Positions 33,846-43,157 are shown, counted from the stretch's first letter. The stretch: DNA of 64,000 nucleotides from JAIOSF01 sp965140475 (GCA_965140475.1 OZ223242.1:1-64000), one strand, 5' to 3'. Notes: a model not told the origin generated them from the sequence alone. Numbers and translations: made by a program.

Positions 33846-35372
33846 ATGGAAGAACATTTAGTTGATTGGAGTAGAGCGCAGTTTGCTTTAACTGCAATGT
33901 ATCATTGGGTATTTGTACCACTTACACTTGGACTTGGTTTTATTGTAGCAATCATGGAATCAATCTATGTAAAAACAGGTAGTAAGTTTTGGAAAAAAAC
34001 TACAAAGTTTTGGATGACACTATTTGCAATTAACTTTGCAATTGGTGTAGCAACTGGAATTATTATGGAGTTTGAGTTTGGAACTAATTGGGCCAACTAT
34101 AGTTGGTTTGTAGGAGATATATTTGGTGCACCACTTGCAGTTGAGGGGATTTTAGCATTTTTTATGGAGTCTACTTTTTTTGCAGTTATGTTTTTTGGTT
34201 GGGATAAAGTTGGTAAAAAATTCCACCTATTATCAACTTGGTTAGTTGCAATTGGTTCAAATCTTTCTGCACTTTGGATACTAGTAGCAAATGGATGGAT
34301 GCAATATCCAGTAGGTATGGAGTTTAACCCAGATACTGTAAGAAATGAGATGATGAATTTTTGGGATGTGTTATTTTCGCCAGTGGCAGTGTCAAAGTTT
34401 TTACATACTATTGGAAGTGGATATGTAATGGCATCACTTTTTGTAGTTGGTATATCTGCTTGGTACTTACTCAAAGGTAGAGATGTCGTATTTGCTAGAA
34501 AATCTATGATAATAGGTGCAACTTTTGGATTTATCACTAGTTTATTTTTAATACTTAGCGGTGATGAATCTGCACATCAAGTTGCTTTAAAACAACCTGT
34601 AAAATTAGCTGCCATGGAAGGGCTTTATGAAGGGAAAGAGAGTGCAGGGATAGTAGCAGTTGGGATATTAAATAATAAAAAAACATTAACCAATGATGAA
34701 GAGACATTTAATTTTGAATTAGAGATACCTTATGCACTCGCACTTCTTGGGTATCATGATACAACGGCATATGTACCAGGACTCAAAGATTTAGTATATG
34801 GAAATGAAGCAAGAGGAATTATTAGTTCCCAAACAAAAATAGATAAAGGGAAACTTGCGGTTACAGCTTTAGAGGAGTATAAAGAGGCAAAAAAAGAAAA
34901 TAATATGGTAAAAGCTCAAGAAGCTAGAGCTGTATTAGAAGAGAATATGAAATATTTTGGATATGGATATTTGAAATCTCCTGAACAAATTGTACCACCT
35001 GTGGCAACTACATTTTATGCATTTCATATTATGGTGACACTTGGTGGATGGTTTACAGTTCTTTTTGCATTACTTTTATATCTTTGTATGAAAAAAGATA
35101 TAAGTGATTACAGATTACTTTTGACAAGTGCAGTTTGGAGTATACCTTTAGGATATATAGCTGGAGAAGCTGGATGGGTAGTTGCTGAAGTTGGAAGACA
35201 ACCTTGGGCAATACAAGACTTGATGCCAGTAGGAATAGCTGCAACAAAAATAGCAACAACAAATGTGATGATAAGTTTTTTTATGTTTGCAACTTTATTT
35301 ACACTATTGTTAATAGCAGAAATTAAAATTATGACCAAGCAGATTAAAATTGGTCCAGATGGAGGGCATTAA
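33846..35372 (+). CDS. cydA: Cytochrome bd ubiquinol oxidase subunit I
   Basis: A 508-aa quinol oxidase subunit holding hemes b558, b595 and d. Near the N-terminus AMYHWVFVPLTLG carries the heme histidine. GWVVAEVGRQPW is the CydA signature. The quinol-binding Q-loop lies at about residues 245-375, and Lys/Glu-rich sequence (EEYKEAKKENN) extends its distal part. The enzyme gives a second high-affinity, non-pumping route for oxygen reduction beside cbb3. The start has AAGGAAATTAAT upstream. Confidence 0.93.
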   Translation: MEEHLVDWSRAQFALTAMYHWVFVPLTLGLGFIVAIMESIYVKTGSKFWKKTTKFWMTLFAINFAIGVATGIIMEFEFGTNWANYSWFVGDIFGAPLAVEGILAFFMESTFFAVMFFGWDKVGKKFHLLSTWLVAIGSNLSALWILVANGWMQYPVGMEFNPDTVRNEMMNFWDVLFSPVAVSKFLHTIGSGYVMASLFVVGISAWYLLKGRDVVFARKSMIIGATFGFITSLFLILSGDESAHQVALKQPVKLAAMEGLYEGKESAGIVAVGILNNKKTLTNDEETFNFELEIPYALALLGYHDTTAYVPGLKDLVYGNEARGIISSQTKIDKGKLAVTALEEYKEAKKENNMVKAQEARAVLEENMKYFGYGYLKSPEQIVPPVATTFYAFHIMVTLGGWFTVLFALLLYLCMKKDISDYRLLLTSAVWSIPLGYIAGEAGWVVAEVGRQPWAIQDLMPVGIAATKIATTNVMISFFMFATLFTLLLIAEIKIMTKQIKIGPDGGH

Positions 35373-35373
35373 G

Positions 35374-36507
35374 ATGGGATTTGGTGATTTAGAATTAATA
35401 ACACTACAACAGTACTGGTGGATAATTATCTCACTATTGGGAGGATTGTTTGTATTTATTATGTTTGTACAAGGTGGACAAACACTTATTGATACATTAA
35501 GTGAAAATGAGACTGAAAAAACCATGCTTATAAACAGTATTGGGAGAAAATGGGAACTCGGTTTTACCACACTTGTACTTTTTGGAGGAGCATTGTTCGC
35601 AGCATTTCCACTGTTTTATGCTACAAGTTTTGGTGGAGCGTATTGGGTTTGGATTGCTATATTATTTTGTTTTATTATTCAAGCAGTAAGTTATGAATAT
35701 AGAAGCAAGCCAAATAACTTTTTAGGGAAAAAGACTTATGAGGTGTTTTTAAAAATCAATGGAAACTTGGGGACATTTTTACTAGGTGTTGCTATTAGTA
35801 CATTTTTTAGTGGGAGTGAGTTTATTTTAACTGATAATAATTTTGTAGATTGGCAAAATGATTTACGAGGTCTTGAAGCTCTTTTAAATCCATACAATTA
35901 TCTTCTTGGTTTTTCATTAGTTTTTCTAGCAAAAATTAGTGGAGCGTTGTATTTTATGAGTAGTATTGATCATCAGCCAATTATGGATAAAGCAATAGAA
36001 TCTATAAAATATAATATGATTTTATTTTTACTATTCTTTGTTGGTTTTATGGCTTGGATATTATTAAAAGATGGTTATGCAGTAGATATGAATGGATTGG
36101 TATTTATCCAAGAAAATAAATATTTAATCAATTTTGCACAGATGCCAATAGTATTTTCAATTTTTATGTTAGGTGTCGCTATGGTAATTATTGCAGTATT
36201 TTCTGCAATTGTGATGAAAAAAACTTGTTGTATCAAAACAGGTGGTGTTGGTATTGTTTTAACTGTTATGGCGATACTGTTAAATGTTGGATTTAATGGA
36301 ACTTCTTATTATCCATCAACAGTAGATTTGCAAAGTAGTTTAACTATTATGAATAGTAGCGGAAGCCATTATACTTTAATGGCGATGTCTTATGCTTCAC
36401 TTATGGTTCCTTTTGTATTAGCATATATTGCGTATGCTTGGTATAGTATGGATAAAGTAAAGATAACAAAAGAAGAGATTGAAGCACCAGATGCTCATAA
36501 TTATTAA
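35374..36507 (+). CDS. cydB: Cytochrome bd ubiquinol oxidase subunit II
   Basis: A 377-aa membrane protein. I place the start at ATG 35374, one base after the cydA stop, with GGAGGG ten bases upstream. The frame is open to 35350 but that would overlap cydA without a ribosome site. Eight to nine helices are seen, with ITLQQYWWIIISLLGGLFVFIMFVQGG split over the first, a CydB-typical opening. A late Cys pair (KKTCCIKTGG) is unusual in a loop. It pairs with CydA. Confidence 0.92.
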   Translation: MGFGDLELITLQQYWWIIISLLGGLFVFIMFVQGGQTLIDTLSENETEKTMLINSIGRKWELGFTTLVLFGGALFAAFPLFYATSFGGAYWVWIAILFCFIIQAVSYEYRSKPNNFLGKKTYEVFLKINGNLGTFLLGVAISTFFSGSEFILTDNNFVDWQNDLRGLEALLNPYNYLLGFSLVFLAKISGALYFMSSIDHQPIMDKAIESIKYNMILFLLFFVGFMAWILLKDGYAVDMNGLVFIQENKYLINFAQMPIVFSIFMLGVAMVIIAVFSAIVMKKTCCIKTGGVGIVLTVMAILLNVGFNGTSYYPSTVDLQSSLTIMNSSGSHYTLMAMSYASLMVPFVLAYIAYAWYSMDKVKITKEEIEAPDAHNY

Positions 36508-36516
36508 GGAGTGATA

Positions 36517-36621
36517 ATGGAATATATTTATGAATTAGCTTGGTTAACATTATGGCCTATTGTGATATATGTAAGTTTGAAAATATCAATAAAAAATGTA
36601 TTAAAATTTGAGGAGAAATGA
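36517..36621 (+). CDS. 34-aa CydX-like membrane peptide
   Basis: Short ORF missed by length cut-offs. MEYIYELAWLTLWPIVIYVS is followed by a Lys-rich end (KISIKNVLKFEEK). It begins nine bases after the cydB stop with TAAGGAG upstream, and its stop overlaps the next start (ATGA). Size, position and a single Trp-rich helix match CydX/CbdX subunits of bd oxidases, although sequence identity to E. coli CydX is not evident. Confidence is in a real gene; CydX function is inferred. Confidence 0.65.
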   Translation: MEYIYELAWLTLWPIVIYVSLKISIKNVLKFEEK

Positions 36622-37043
36622 TGATAGCAATACCTGTAAAAACTAATAAAGAGAATCCAGCAGTAACGACACTTTTTGGAAAAGCGAAGTGGTTCGCTTT
36701 TGTCGATGGTGATAAAATTACTATAGAGAAAAACGAGATCATGAGTGGACGAGCAGTTGTAGAAGACTTTGTAGCAAAAGGTGTGACGAAAATAGTTTTT
36801 AGTCACATGGGTGGAAATCCTTTTATGCTACTTCAAAAAGCAAAGATAGAGTGTTATCATAGTGGTGAAGAGAGAGTTTTACTCAACGATGTTGTCGAAA
36901 AATTAAAAAATGACCAATTAACTAAAGTTAATGGGGTAAATATGGCAGATTTTGTAGAACAAGGTAATATGCATAATGGTGGTGGAAATCATCATCATAA
37001 TCACAATCACAGCCATGACCATAGTCATCAACATAATCATTAA
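36618..37043 (+). CDS. NifX-type cofactor-binding protein with His-rich tail
   Basis: A 141-aa cytosolic protein of the dinitrogenase iron-molybdenum cofactor family (NifX/NifB C-terminal fold). It opens MIAIPVKTNKENPAVTTLFG, then VEDFVAKGVTKIVFSHMGG and KIECYHSGEE. From residue 117 it is a metal-binding tail with about 13 histidines (for example GGGNHHHNHNHSHDHSHQHN). No nitrogenase genes are present, so it probably handles an iron or other metal centre linked to the bd oxidase block. Two adjacent ATG codons (36618, 36621) are possible starts; AGGAG lies just upstream. Confidence 0.78.
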   Translation: MMIAIPVKTNKENPAVTTLFGKAKWFAFVDGDKITIEKNEIMSGRAVVEDFVAKGVTKIVFSHMGGNPFMLLQKAKIECYHSGEERVLLNDVVEKLKNDQLTKVNGVNMADFVEQGNMHNGGGNHHHNHNHSHDHSHQHNH

Positions 37044-37052
37044 GGATATAAA

Positions 37053-37418
37053 ATGAGATTAATATTCCCAACCAATGAAGATATAGGATATTTAAGTAAG
37101 CGAGGTGCACATTTTGGAAAAGCAAAATTCTACACAATAATTACCTTAAAAAATGGATTAATTGATAATGTTGAAGTGTTACAAAATCCGGGACATGATG
37201 CAGGTGGATGTGGTGATGCAATCACAAATATTATGAGTCTAAAGCCAGATGTCTTGATAGTAAGTGGGATAGGTCAAAGTCCTGCAAAAGGATTTTCAAA
37301 TGTAGGTTTAGCGGTTTATTTTGATAAAGACTCTTTAACTGTAAATGATTCTATCGATAAGTTTTTACAAGATAAATTACAAACAATAGGTTCTAGTGGT
37401 ACTTGTAGTACACATTAA
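37053..37418 (+). CDS. NifX-type cofactor-binding protein, Cys-containing
   Basis: A 121-aa member of the same dinitrogenase cofactor fold. It opens MRLIFPTNEDIGYLSKRGAH, then FGKAKFYTIITL, VLQNPGHDAGGCGDAITNIM and VLIVSGIGQSPAKGF. C-containing GGCGD and the terminal CSTH offer ligands. It starts nine bases after the His-rich homologue, with AAGGA before the ATG. Three proteins of this fold (two here and the sensor half of the DUF134 regulator) bracket cydAB. Function unknown. Confidence 0.75.
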   Translation: MRLIFPTNEDIGYLSKRGAHFGKAKFYTIITLKNGLIDNVEVLQNPGHDAGGCGDAITNIMSLKPDVLIVSGIGQSPAKGFSNVGLAVYFDKDSLTVNDSIDKFLQDKLQTIGSSGTCSTH

Positions 37419-37444
37419 AGTAAAGATGATATATAATCTAATAT

Positions 37445-38749
37445 ATGAAACAAATAGACCCTAATCACCATTTTGGACAGATAGCTAATAATTACAACTT
37501 AAATGTAACTTTTGAGTATGGTTTTTTAAAAAAAACTATAGTGAAGGTTGCATCAATATATATGCGAAGTAAAACAAAAAAGTTTTTGGATTTTGAATAT
37601 ACTACAAAGTCTATTATACCACCACAGGCAAATAAAAATAAAAACTATCTTTTATATTTACATATCCCTTTTTGTAAAACATTGTGTCCTTATTGTTCTT
37701 TTCATAAATTTAAATTTGAAGAGGATAAAGCACGAGAGTATTTCTCATTTTTAAGACAAGAGATGGATATAGTTAAATCTTTAGGGTATGACTTTGTATC
37801 TCTTTATATTGGTGGCGGTACTACTACAATTTTACCTGAAGAGTTAGTAAAAACAATAGATTATGCAAAAGAACTTTTTAGTATAAAAGATGTTTCTTGT
37901 GAAGGAGATCCTTTAATAGATGATAATTTAGTGAATCTTTTATCAAAAAAAATAGATAGATTATCTATAGGTGTTCAAACAACTAATGATGAAATGCTGA
38001 AAAAAATAAAAAGATATAAGAAGTTTGGTGCTTCAAAGAGACAATTAGAAAATATTTCAAAAGCGATAGGAAAGTTTTCTATTGTAAATACAGACCTGAT
38101 TTTTAATCTTCCAAGTCAAACACAAAAGATGTTGGAAGATGATTTAGAGGTGATATTACAATTAAATCCTGAACAAATATCCATCTATCCTTTGATGTAT
38201 TCCCCATCTGTAAAAAAGAAAATAGAGAAAAATATAGGAAAGTTACAAAATGATAATGAGGTAAAGTTTTATAATATAATTTTAAATAAATTAAAAGATA
38301 ATTACAATCAAATATCCTCGTGGACTTTTGCAAAAAAAGATATTCACACTTTTGATGAGTATGTTGTAGAGTATAATGAATACATAGGTTTAGGCTCAGG
38401 GTCATTTAGTTTTATAGAAGATACTTTGTATATCAATACTTTTTCTTTAGAAAAATACAAAAAATATGTAGACCAAGGGAATCTTTCACTAGAACGATTT
38501 AAAAAATATGATAAAAATGATATTCTAAAATATCAACTTATGCTAGATCTCTTTTCAAATAATATAGATATAAGAAAATATAAAAAATACAAACTATTAT
38601 TTTGGTTTTTAAAATGTTTCGGGATAATTAAAAAAGATTTATCCCAAACAACACCTTTTGGTAAATATCTACTGTTAGTTTTGATGAAAGAGTTTTATAT
38701 AGGGATGGATTTTGTAAGAGAAACTTCAAGGATGCGGTTAAATAGATGA
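37445..38749 (+). CDS. HemN/HemW-like radical SAM protein
   Basis: A 434-aa radical SAM enzyme. The cluster cysteines are C77, C81 and C84 in PFCKTLCPYCSFHKF, followed by the SAM-binding glycines YIGGGTTTILPEEL. The C-terminal region (GLGSGSFSFI) resembles HemN/HemW. An N-terminal extension of about 65 residues (beginning MKQIDPNHHFGQIA) is not usual for HemW. It may be oxygen-independent coproporphyrinogen oxidase-like or a heme chaperone, which would fit the nearby heme oxidases. TATAAT ends only seven bases before the ATG, so a leaderless transcript is possible. It overlaps the next gene by four bases. Confidence 0.75.
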   Translation: MKQIDPNHHFGQIANNYNLNVTFEYGFLKKTIVKVASIYMRSKTKKFLDFEYTTKSIIPPQANKNKNYLLYLHIPFCKTLCPYCSFHKFKFEEDKAREYFSFLRQEMDIVKSLGYDFVSLYIGGGTTTILPEELVKTIDYAKELFSIKDVSCEGDPLIDDNLVNLLSKKIDRLSIGVQTTNDEMLKKIKRYKKFGASKRQLENISKAIGKFSIVNTDLIFNLPSQTQKMLEDDLEVILQLNPEQISIYPLMYSPSVKKKIEKNIGKLQNDNEVKFYNIILNKLKDNYNQISSWTFAKKDIHTFDEYVVEYNEYIGLGSGSFSFIEDTLYINTFSLEKYKKYVDQGNLSLERFKKYDKNDILKYQLMLDLFSNNIDIRKYKKYKLLFWFLKCFGIIKKDLSQTTPFGKYLLLVLMKEFYIGMDFVRETSRMRLNR

Positions 38750-39477
38750 TGGAATATATACTCTATTTTTTTCTTACTGTTATATTATCTTCTGTGTTTG
38801 CAATTGCAGGTGTGGGTTCTGCAATTGCATTAGTTCCTACCTTTCATTTTGCTGGATTATCTTTTGATATATCAAGAGCAAGTGGTCTTTTTGTAAATTT
38901 TATTACAACAGTTACAACAAGTTATTTAAATTTTAAAAAAAAGCTTTTTGATAAAGAGTTTATTTTACCTTTAGTTCTAAGTTCTGTAGTTTTTGCATTT
39001 ATAGGTGCTAAGATATCTTTAGAGGTGGATGTAGAGATTGTGAAAAATGTATTTGCTACAACACTTCTAGTAGTAGCTACCTTGATGATTTTTAAAGTAA
39101 AAACAATTAGTAATAATATAAAATTGAGTAAAAGTATACTTTATATAGTTGGTTCAATTGGTGGTTTTTTTTCTGGATTTCTTGGAGTTGGTGGAGGTTC
39201 TATTATCTCCCCTATACTCATACTATGTGGATATGATCCTAAAAAAATAGCTATTAGTATATCTTTTGTGATACCATTTTCTTCCCTTGTTGCATTTTAT
39301 AGTTATGCTACTGTTATCCAAATAGATTATCTATTACTTGCAGTAGTAGGAGTAGGGGCACTTATTGGTGGGATGATTGGTAATTATTTATTACATTTTA
39401 AAGTATCATCTAAAACAATAAAAAAAATACTGGCAGTAGTTTTATATCTTTTAGCAATCAAGATATTGTTTAGTTAA
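38746..39477 (+). CDS. TauE/SafE-family membrane transporter
   Basis: A 243-aa protein with about eight helices and the two-fold TauE pattern: FAIAGVGSAIALVPTFHFAG in the first half and FFSGFLGVGGGSIISPILIL in the second. Members export sulfite, sulfoacetate or other small anions, but many have unknown substrate. The start overlaps the radical SAM gene by four bases. The substrate cannot be told from sequence. Confidence 0.8.
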   Translation: MMEYILYFFLTVILSSVFAIAGVGSAIALVPTFHFAGLSFDISRASGLFVNFITTVTTSYLNFKKKLFDKEFILPLVLSSVVFAFIGAKISLEVDVEIVKNVFATTLLVVATLMIFKVKTISNNIKLSKSILYIVGSIGGFFSGFLGVGGGSIISPILILCGYDPKKIAISISFVIPFSSLVAFYSYATVIQIDYLLLAVVGVGALIGGMIGNYLLHFKVSSKTIKKILAVVLYLLAIKILFS

Positions 39478-39562
39478 AATGGAAACTTATAATATATATT
39501 ATTCATTATAATTTAAGTACAATATGGTAGCATACAAAATTAGTTTAAATAAAGGAAAATAA

Positions 39563-40204
39563 GTGAAAATAAAGTTACTTTTTTTAGTTACATTTTTAAT
39601 AACAACATTGAGTGGAAATCAAAATCCATATATTCTTACACATGATGGTTTAATTGACCAAAGAGCACAAGAGAAGATATTACAAATAGGTGATGAAGTA
39701 AAAGAAAAGCTTGGTGTAAATTTATATATTGATATAAAAGAAAATAATGGTATTGATAGAAAAGTAGAAAGAGCACAAAGAATAGAGATGATGAAAAATA
39801 TTGAGGCAAATCTTGTGAAAGATTTACCAAAACCTTATGCTGTTCTTACAATTGCTGTTGATCAAACTTATGCAAATATCTTGATGTCAGATGATTTAAA
39901 AACAATAATTAATAGAGATGATGTATTAGATAGTTATGTGATACCACTTTTAGCTTCTAAAGATAAAAATACATTATTTGCAAAAACAAGTGCAGCTTGT
40001 TTAAATGGTTTTGCACAAATGGGTGATAGCATAGCAAAATCAAAAAATATAAAACTTGATTCTAGTATAGGAAGTGAAGGAAAAGTTGCAAGTACTATTT
40101 GGAAAATGTTTATGTATACATTAGTTCTAGGTGGAATTATATTGTATGCGATTATACTTTTAAGAGAAAGAAAATATAGAAAAGAGGCACAAAAAAATGC
40201 TTAA
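39563..40204 (+). CDS. TPM-like exported protein with C-terminal membrane helix
   Basis: A 213-aa protein starting at GTG 39563 with AAAGGA upstream. It has a signal peptide (residues 1-18), a domain at about 20-150 with the TPM-like pattern (LIDQRAQEKILQIGDEVKEKLGVNLYIDI, then PYAVLTIAVDQTYANILMS), and a single helix at about 176-196 followed by a basic tail. TPM proteins occur in respiratory-complex repair and assembly contexts. Here it overlaps a FixH-like gene by eight bases, which supports an oxidase-assembly role. The assignment is moderate. Confidence 0.6.
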   Translation: MKIKLLFLVTFLITTLSGNQNPYILTHDGLIDQRAQEKILQIGDEVKEKLGVNLYIDIKENNGIDRKVERAQRIEMMKNIEANLVKDLPKPYAVLTIAVDQTYANILMSDDLKTIINRDDVLDSYVIPLLASKDKNTLFAKTSAACLNGFAQMGDSIAKSKNIKLDSSIGSEGKVASTIWKMFMYTLVLGGIILYAIILLRERKYRKEAQKNA

Positions 40205-40778
40205 AGAAGATAAAAGATTTATGAGAAAAGAGTATGTGTATGCTCTTTTTGTTTTGAAATTTTTACTTGGAATTGGTTTAATATACTGGACAATCGCTAC
40301 AACAATGAAATCAGATGTAGGACAAGATGATGATAATGCATTTTTAACAACTTATCACGATGTGGATAGAAATTATAATAATATGATGCAATCAAATAAA
40401 ATATTTAGTAGTAAATACAATGTAAAATTTTTATTTAACAATGAGGAGATAGTAGGGCTTTCTATCGAAGATGTTTTTTTAGCTCAAAGATCTATTCAAG
40501 CTAGAAAAGATAGAAAAGATATGGTAAATGTTGGAGAAAATAAATTTACAGTATCAGTTCAAGATAAAGATGGACAAGAGATAACGAATAAAATTGTTAA
40601 GATATTGGTAACAAAAAATACTACACATGCCGAAGATGTAAAAATAGAATTTCAAAATGAAGATACAAAAGAGTTCCAAATACACTCTATAGGGTATTGG
40701 AATATAACAGGAACTGTGGAGGTTGAGGGAGATAAAGGTTTCTTTTATATAAAAACAAATGCTAAAAAAGAATCTTAA
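40197..40778 (+). CDS. FixH-like membrane protein
   Basis: A 193-aa protein with one N-terminal helix (residues 14-36) and a periplasmic part. The segment FLTTYHDVDRNYNNMMQSN resembles the conserved region after the helix in FixH/CcoH, an assembly factor of cbb3 oxidase. Beta-strand-rich sequence follows (KFTVSVQDKDGQEI). It overlaps the TPM-like gene by eight bases and addB by 20 bases. The FixH assignment rests on pattern and on ccoNOQP about 7.7 kb upstream. Confidence 0.6.
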   Translation: MLKEDKRFMRKEYVYALFVLKFLLGIGLIYWTIATTMKSDVGQDDDNAFLTTYHDVDRNYNNMMQSNKIFSSKYNVKFLFNNEEIVGLSIEDVFLAQRSIQARKDRKDMVNVGENKFTVSVQDKDGQEITNKIVKILVTKNTTHAEDVKIEFQNEDTKEFQIHSIGYWNITGTVEVEGDKGFFYIKTNAKKES

Positions 40779-43125
40779 AAACTCACTTGTAGTTTTTCCT
40801 ACCTCAAGAGCTATAAGGTATCACCTTAGCTCTTTAAAAAATCAAAATCAACTTTTAAATAAAAATATTGCCATAGGAGAGTTTTTCTCTCTTGTTACAC
40901 TTGAAAAAGATAATAAAAACTTTTGTGATAAAAATCTTAAAATACTTTATCTAAAAGAAGTTATTAGCTCTATAGACATAGAAGCATTAGGTTTTAGTGG
41001 AGATTTTAGTACTTTTTTAAAACAAAGTGATTATATCTTTCGTTTTTTTACTGAAACTGCAAATGAGTATATAGAGTTTGAAAAACTTTTAGAGTTTGAT
41101 ACTTATGCCTTGTATAGTGACCATATTGAGATACTTAAAAACATTCATAAAAACTATATAGAGATATTAGAAAAAAATGGATATACAGATACTATTTTAA
41201 TGCCTCAAAACTATAGGTTAAATTTTGACTATATAGAACAGTTTGAAACTATTACAATCAATCTTGAGGGATATCTCTCCTCTTTTGAGTTTACTATTTT
41301 AGATGAAGTATCAAAAATTTGTCCAACCTATATCAATATCACATTTAATCAATACAATCAAAAAAACAAAGAACTTTTTGGTGAGTTGAAAAATGAATTA
41401 CAAACAGATTTTAGTTATAAAATGGATTTAACTAATATGAAAATAGTTGAAGAAAAAGAGGAGCAAAAACAAAAACAAAATATTGTCATATCTCCACTCT
41501 CTTCACAACTTGAACAAATAGCATTTATAAAATACCATATCACACAAATGGTTCAAAATGGACTTGAACCAGAAAATATAGCAGTACTAGTACCTAATGA
41601 ACAAATCGCAATCTCACTTGAACTTTTTGATGATGAGCACTATTTTAACTTTGCAATGGGAAGAACAATTGGGCAAAATAAGATTACAAAAGTTGTAAAA
41701 CTTCTTAATAAAATATTGATAGATTTTGAACCAAAAGATTTAGAAAAATTTAAATTTTTAAATATAAAAGAGGATGATTTTGTAAATATATTTAGAGACA
41801 ACTGGAATAAAGTTCTTAACAAAGAAATATTTGAACAGATTGTAAATTATCTGTTCTCTTTTGAAGAGGATGAGGAAGTTTTAGAAAAACTAGAACATTT
41901 GAAAATTTCACTTGATATTTTGCTTTTTACCAATATAGAAAACAATTATCTGAATTTAAAAGTAAAAGAGTTTGTAAAACTTTTTATCAATCAACTCTCA
42001 AACATAACAGTCGATGATGTAAGTGGTGGAAAAGTCACAGTTTTAGGGATATTAGAAACTAGAGCCATTGCTTTTGATGGGATTATTGTGATTGATTTTA
42101 ATGATGATAAAATCCCAAAACTCAGTATCAAAGATAAATTTATCTCAACAAAAATCAAAGAGCTCTCAGGGTTGCCAACTATAACAGATAGAGAAAATTT
42201 ACAAAGATATTATTACAAAAGAGTTTTTGATAAAGCACAGCAGATTGCTATTTGTTTTATAGATGATGAGCAAAGTGTGATGAGTCGATTTATCGTACAA
42301 CTTTTTGAAAATTATAAAGAGTATTTAGTAAAGAAAGAGTACAAAACCATCCTTTATACACCAAAACAATTGCAACACTTTAGTAGTGATATTATCCTTG
42401 ATATAGATTTATCAAAAGAGAGCTGGTCAGCTACAAGTTTGAAGTCATATCTTACTTGTAAACGGCAATACTATTTTAACTATATTGCAAAAATTAAAGA
42501 GCATACCATAAGTATAAAACCACAAAATTTTGAAGTGGGAAGTATTATTCACAATTGCCTAGAAGAAGCTGTAAAAAAAGGAACTTTTACAAATGAATTT
42601 ATCCATAACTATTTAGTAACTTTTCAAAAATCAAATCCATATTTAGTACTTGAACTTGAGCTTTGGAAGAAAAAGCTTGAAAGATTAGTAGAGTTTGAAA
42701 AAGTAAGAGTTACGAATGGAATTAAGATAGAAAGTGTTGAACAACCTTTTAATCTAGTTTACAATGACATTTCAATCAAAGGGAAGATTGATAGAATAGA
42801 TAAACATAGTGATGGAACTTTTGAGATACTTGACTATAAAACATCTTCAAATTTAAAAATAGACACACCAAAAACCTATGAAGAGTCAACCGATTTTCAA
42901 CTAGAGTTTTACTATTTAAGTCAACGAGATAAGATGATAAAAAGTGTTGGGTATTATGATCTCAATGATAGCTCCATAAAAAGTGAAGTTATGTTAAATG
43001 AAAAGTTAGAATATCTTGATATGCATCTTCAAAGATTAAAAACTACAAGTGTAAATTTTGAGTGTACCGATAAGATTTCAAATTGTCAGTTTTGTCCATA
43101 TAGTACAATTTGTCAAAGAGATTAA
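40759..43125 (+). CDS. addB: AddB-like nuclease subunit (PD-(D/E)XK exonuclease)
   Basis: A 788-aa protein. The N-terminus VVFPTSRAIRYHLSSL is the inactive helicase-like start seen in AddB. The C-terminal nuclease has LKSYLTCKRQYYFNYIAK, FEVGSIIHNCLEE, then GKIDRID and FEILDYKTSS with the catalytic D and K. The iron-sulfur cysteines are the one in LTCKRQ and the cluster near the end (CTDKISNCQFCPYSTIC). It acts with AddA in double-strand-break repair. addA lies 4 kb downstream, separated by three genes. The start overlaps the FixH-like gene by 20 bases. Confidence 0.82.
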   Translation: MLKKNLKNSLVVFPTSRAIRYHLSSLKNQNQLLNKNIAIGEFFSLVTLEKDNKNFCDKNLKILYLKEVISSIDIEALGFSGDFSTFLKQSDYIFRFFTETANEYIEFEKLLEFDTYALYSDHIEILKNIHKNYIEILEKNGYTDTILMPQNYRLNFDYIEQFETITINLEGYLSSFEFTILDEVSKICPTYINITFNQYNQKNKELFGELKNELQTDFSYKMDLTNMKIVEEKEEQKQKQNIVISPLSSQLEQIAFIKYHITQMVQNGLEPENIAVLVPNEQIAISLELFDDEHYFNFAMGRTIGQNKITKVVKLLNKILIDFEPKDLEKFKFLNIKEDDFVNIFRDNWNKVLNKEIFEQIVNYLFSFEEDEEVLEKLEHLKISLDILLFTNIENNYLNLKVKEFVKLFINQLSNITVDDVSGGKVTVLGILETRAIAFDGIIVIDFNDDKIPKLSIKDKFISTKIKELSGLPTITDRENLQRYYYKRVFDKAQQIAICFIDDEQSVMSRFIVQLFENYKEYLVKKEYKTILYTPKQLQHFSSDIILDIDLSKESWSATSLKSYLTCKRQYYFNYIAKIKEHTISIKPQNFEVGSIIHNCLEEAVKKGTFTNEFIHNYLVTFQKSNPYLVLELELWKKKLERLVEFEKVRVTNGIKIESVEQPFNLVYNDISIKGKIDRIDKHSDGTFEILDYKTSSNLKIDTPKTYEESTDFQLEFYYLSQRDKMIKSVGYYDLNDSSIKSEVMLNEKLEYLDMHLQRLKTTSVNFECTDKISNCQFCPYSTICQRD

Positions 43126-43157
43126 AATTTAGATGAAGTAAGATGAAATTGTAATTT

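Noticed and set aside
36906..37040. His-rich stretch (about 36976-37040) read as a simple-sequence repeat or CRISPR-like array
   Set aside because: The CAT/CAC-type codons lie in frame in an intact gene and are explained by a metal-binding tail. No spaced direct repeats are present.
32931..37418. Remnant of a nitrogenase cluster
   Set aside because: NifX folds are widespread outside nitrogen fixation, and no nifHDK, nifB radical SAM or nifEN gene is present.
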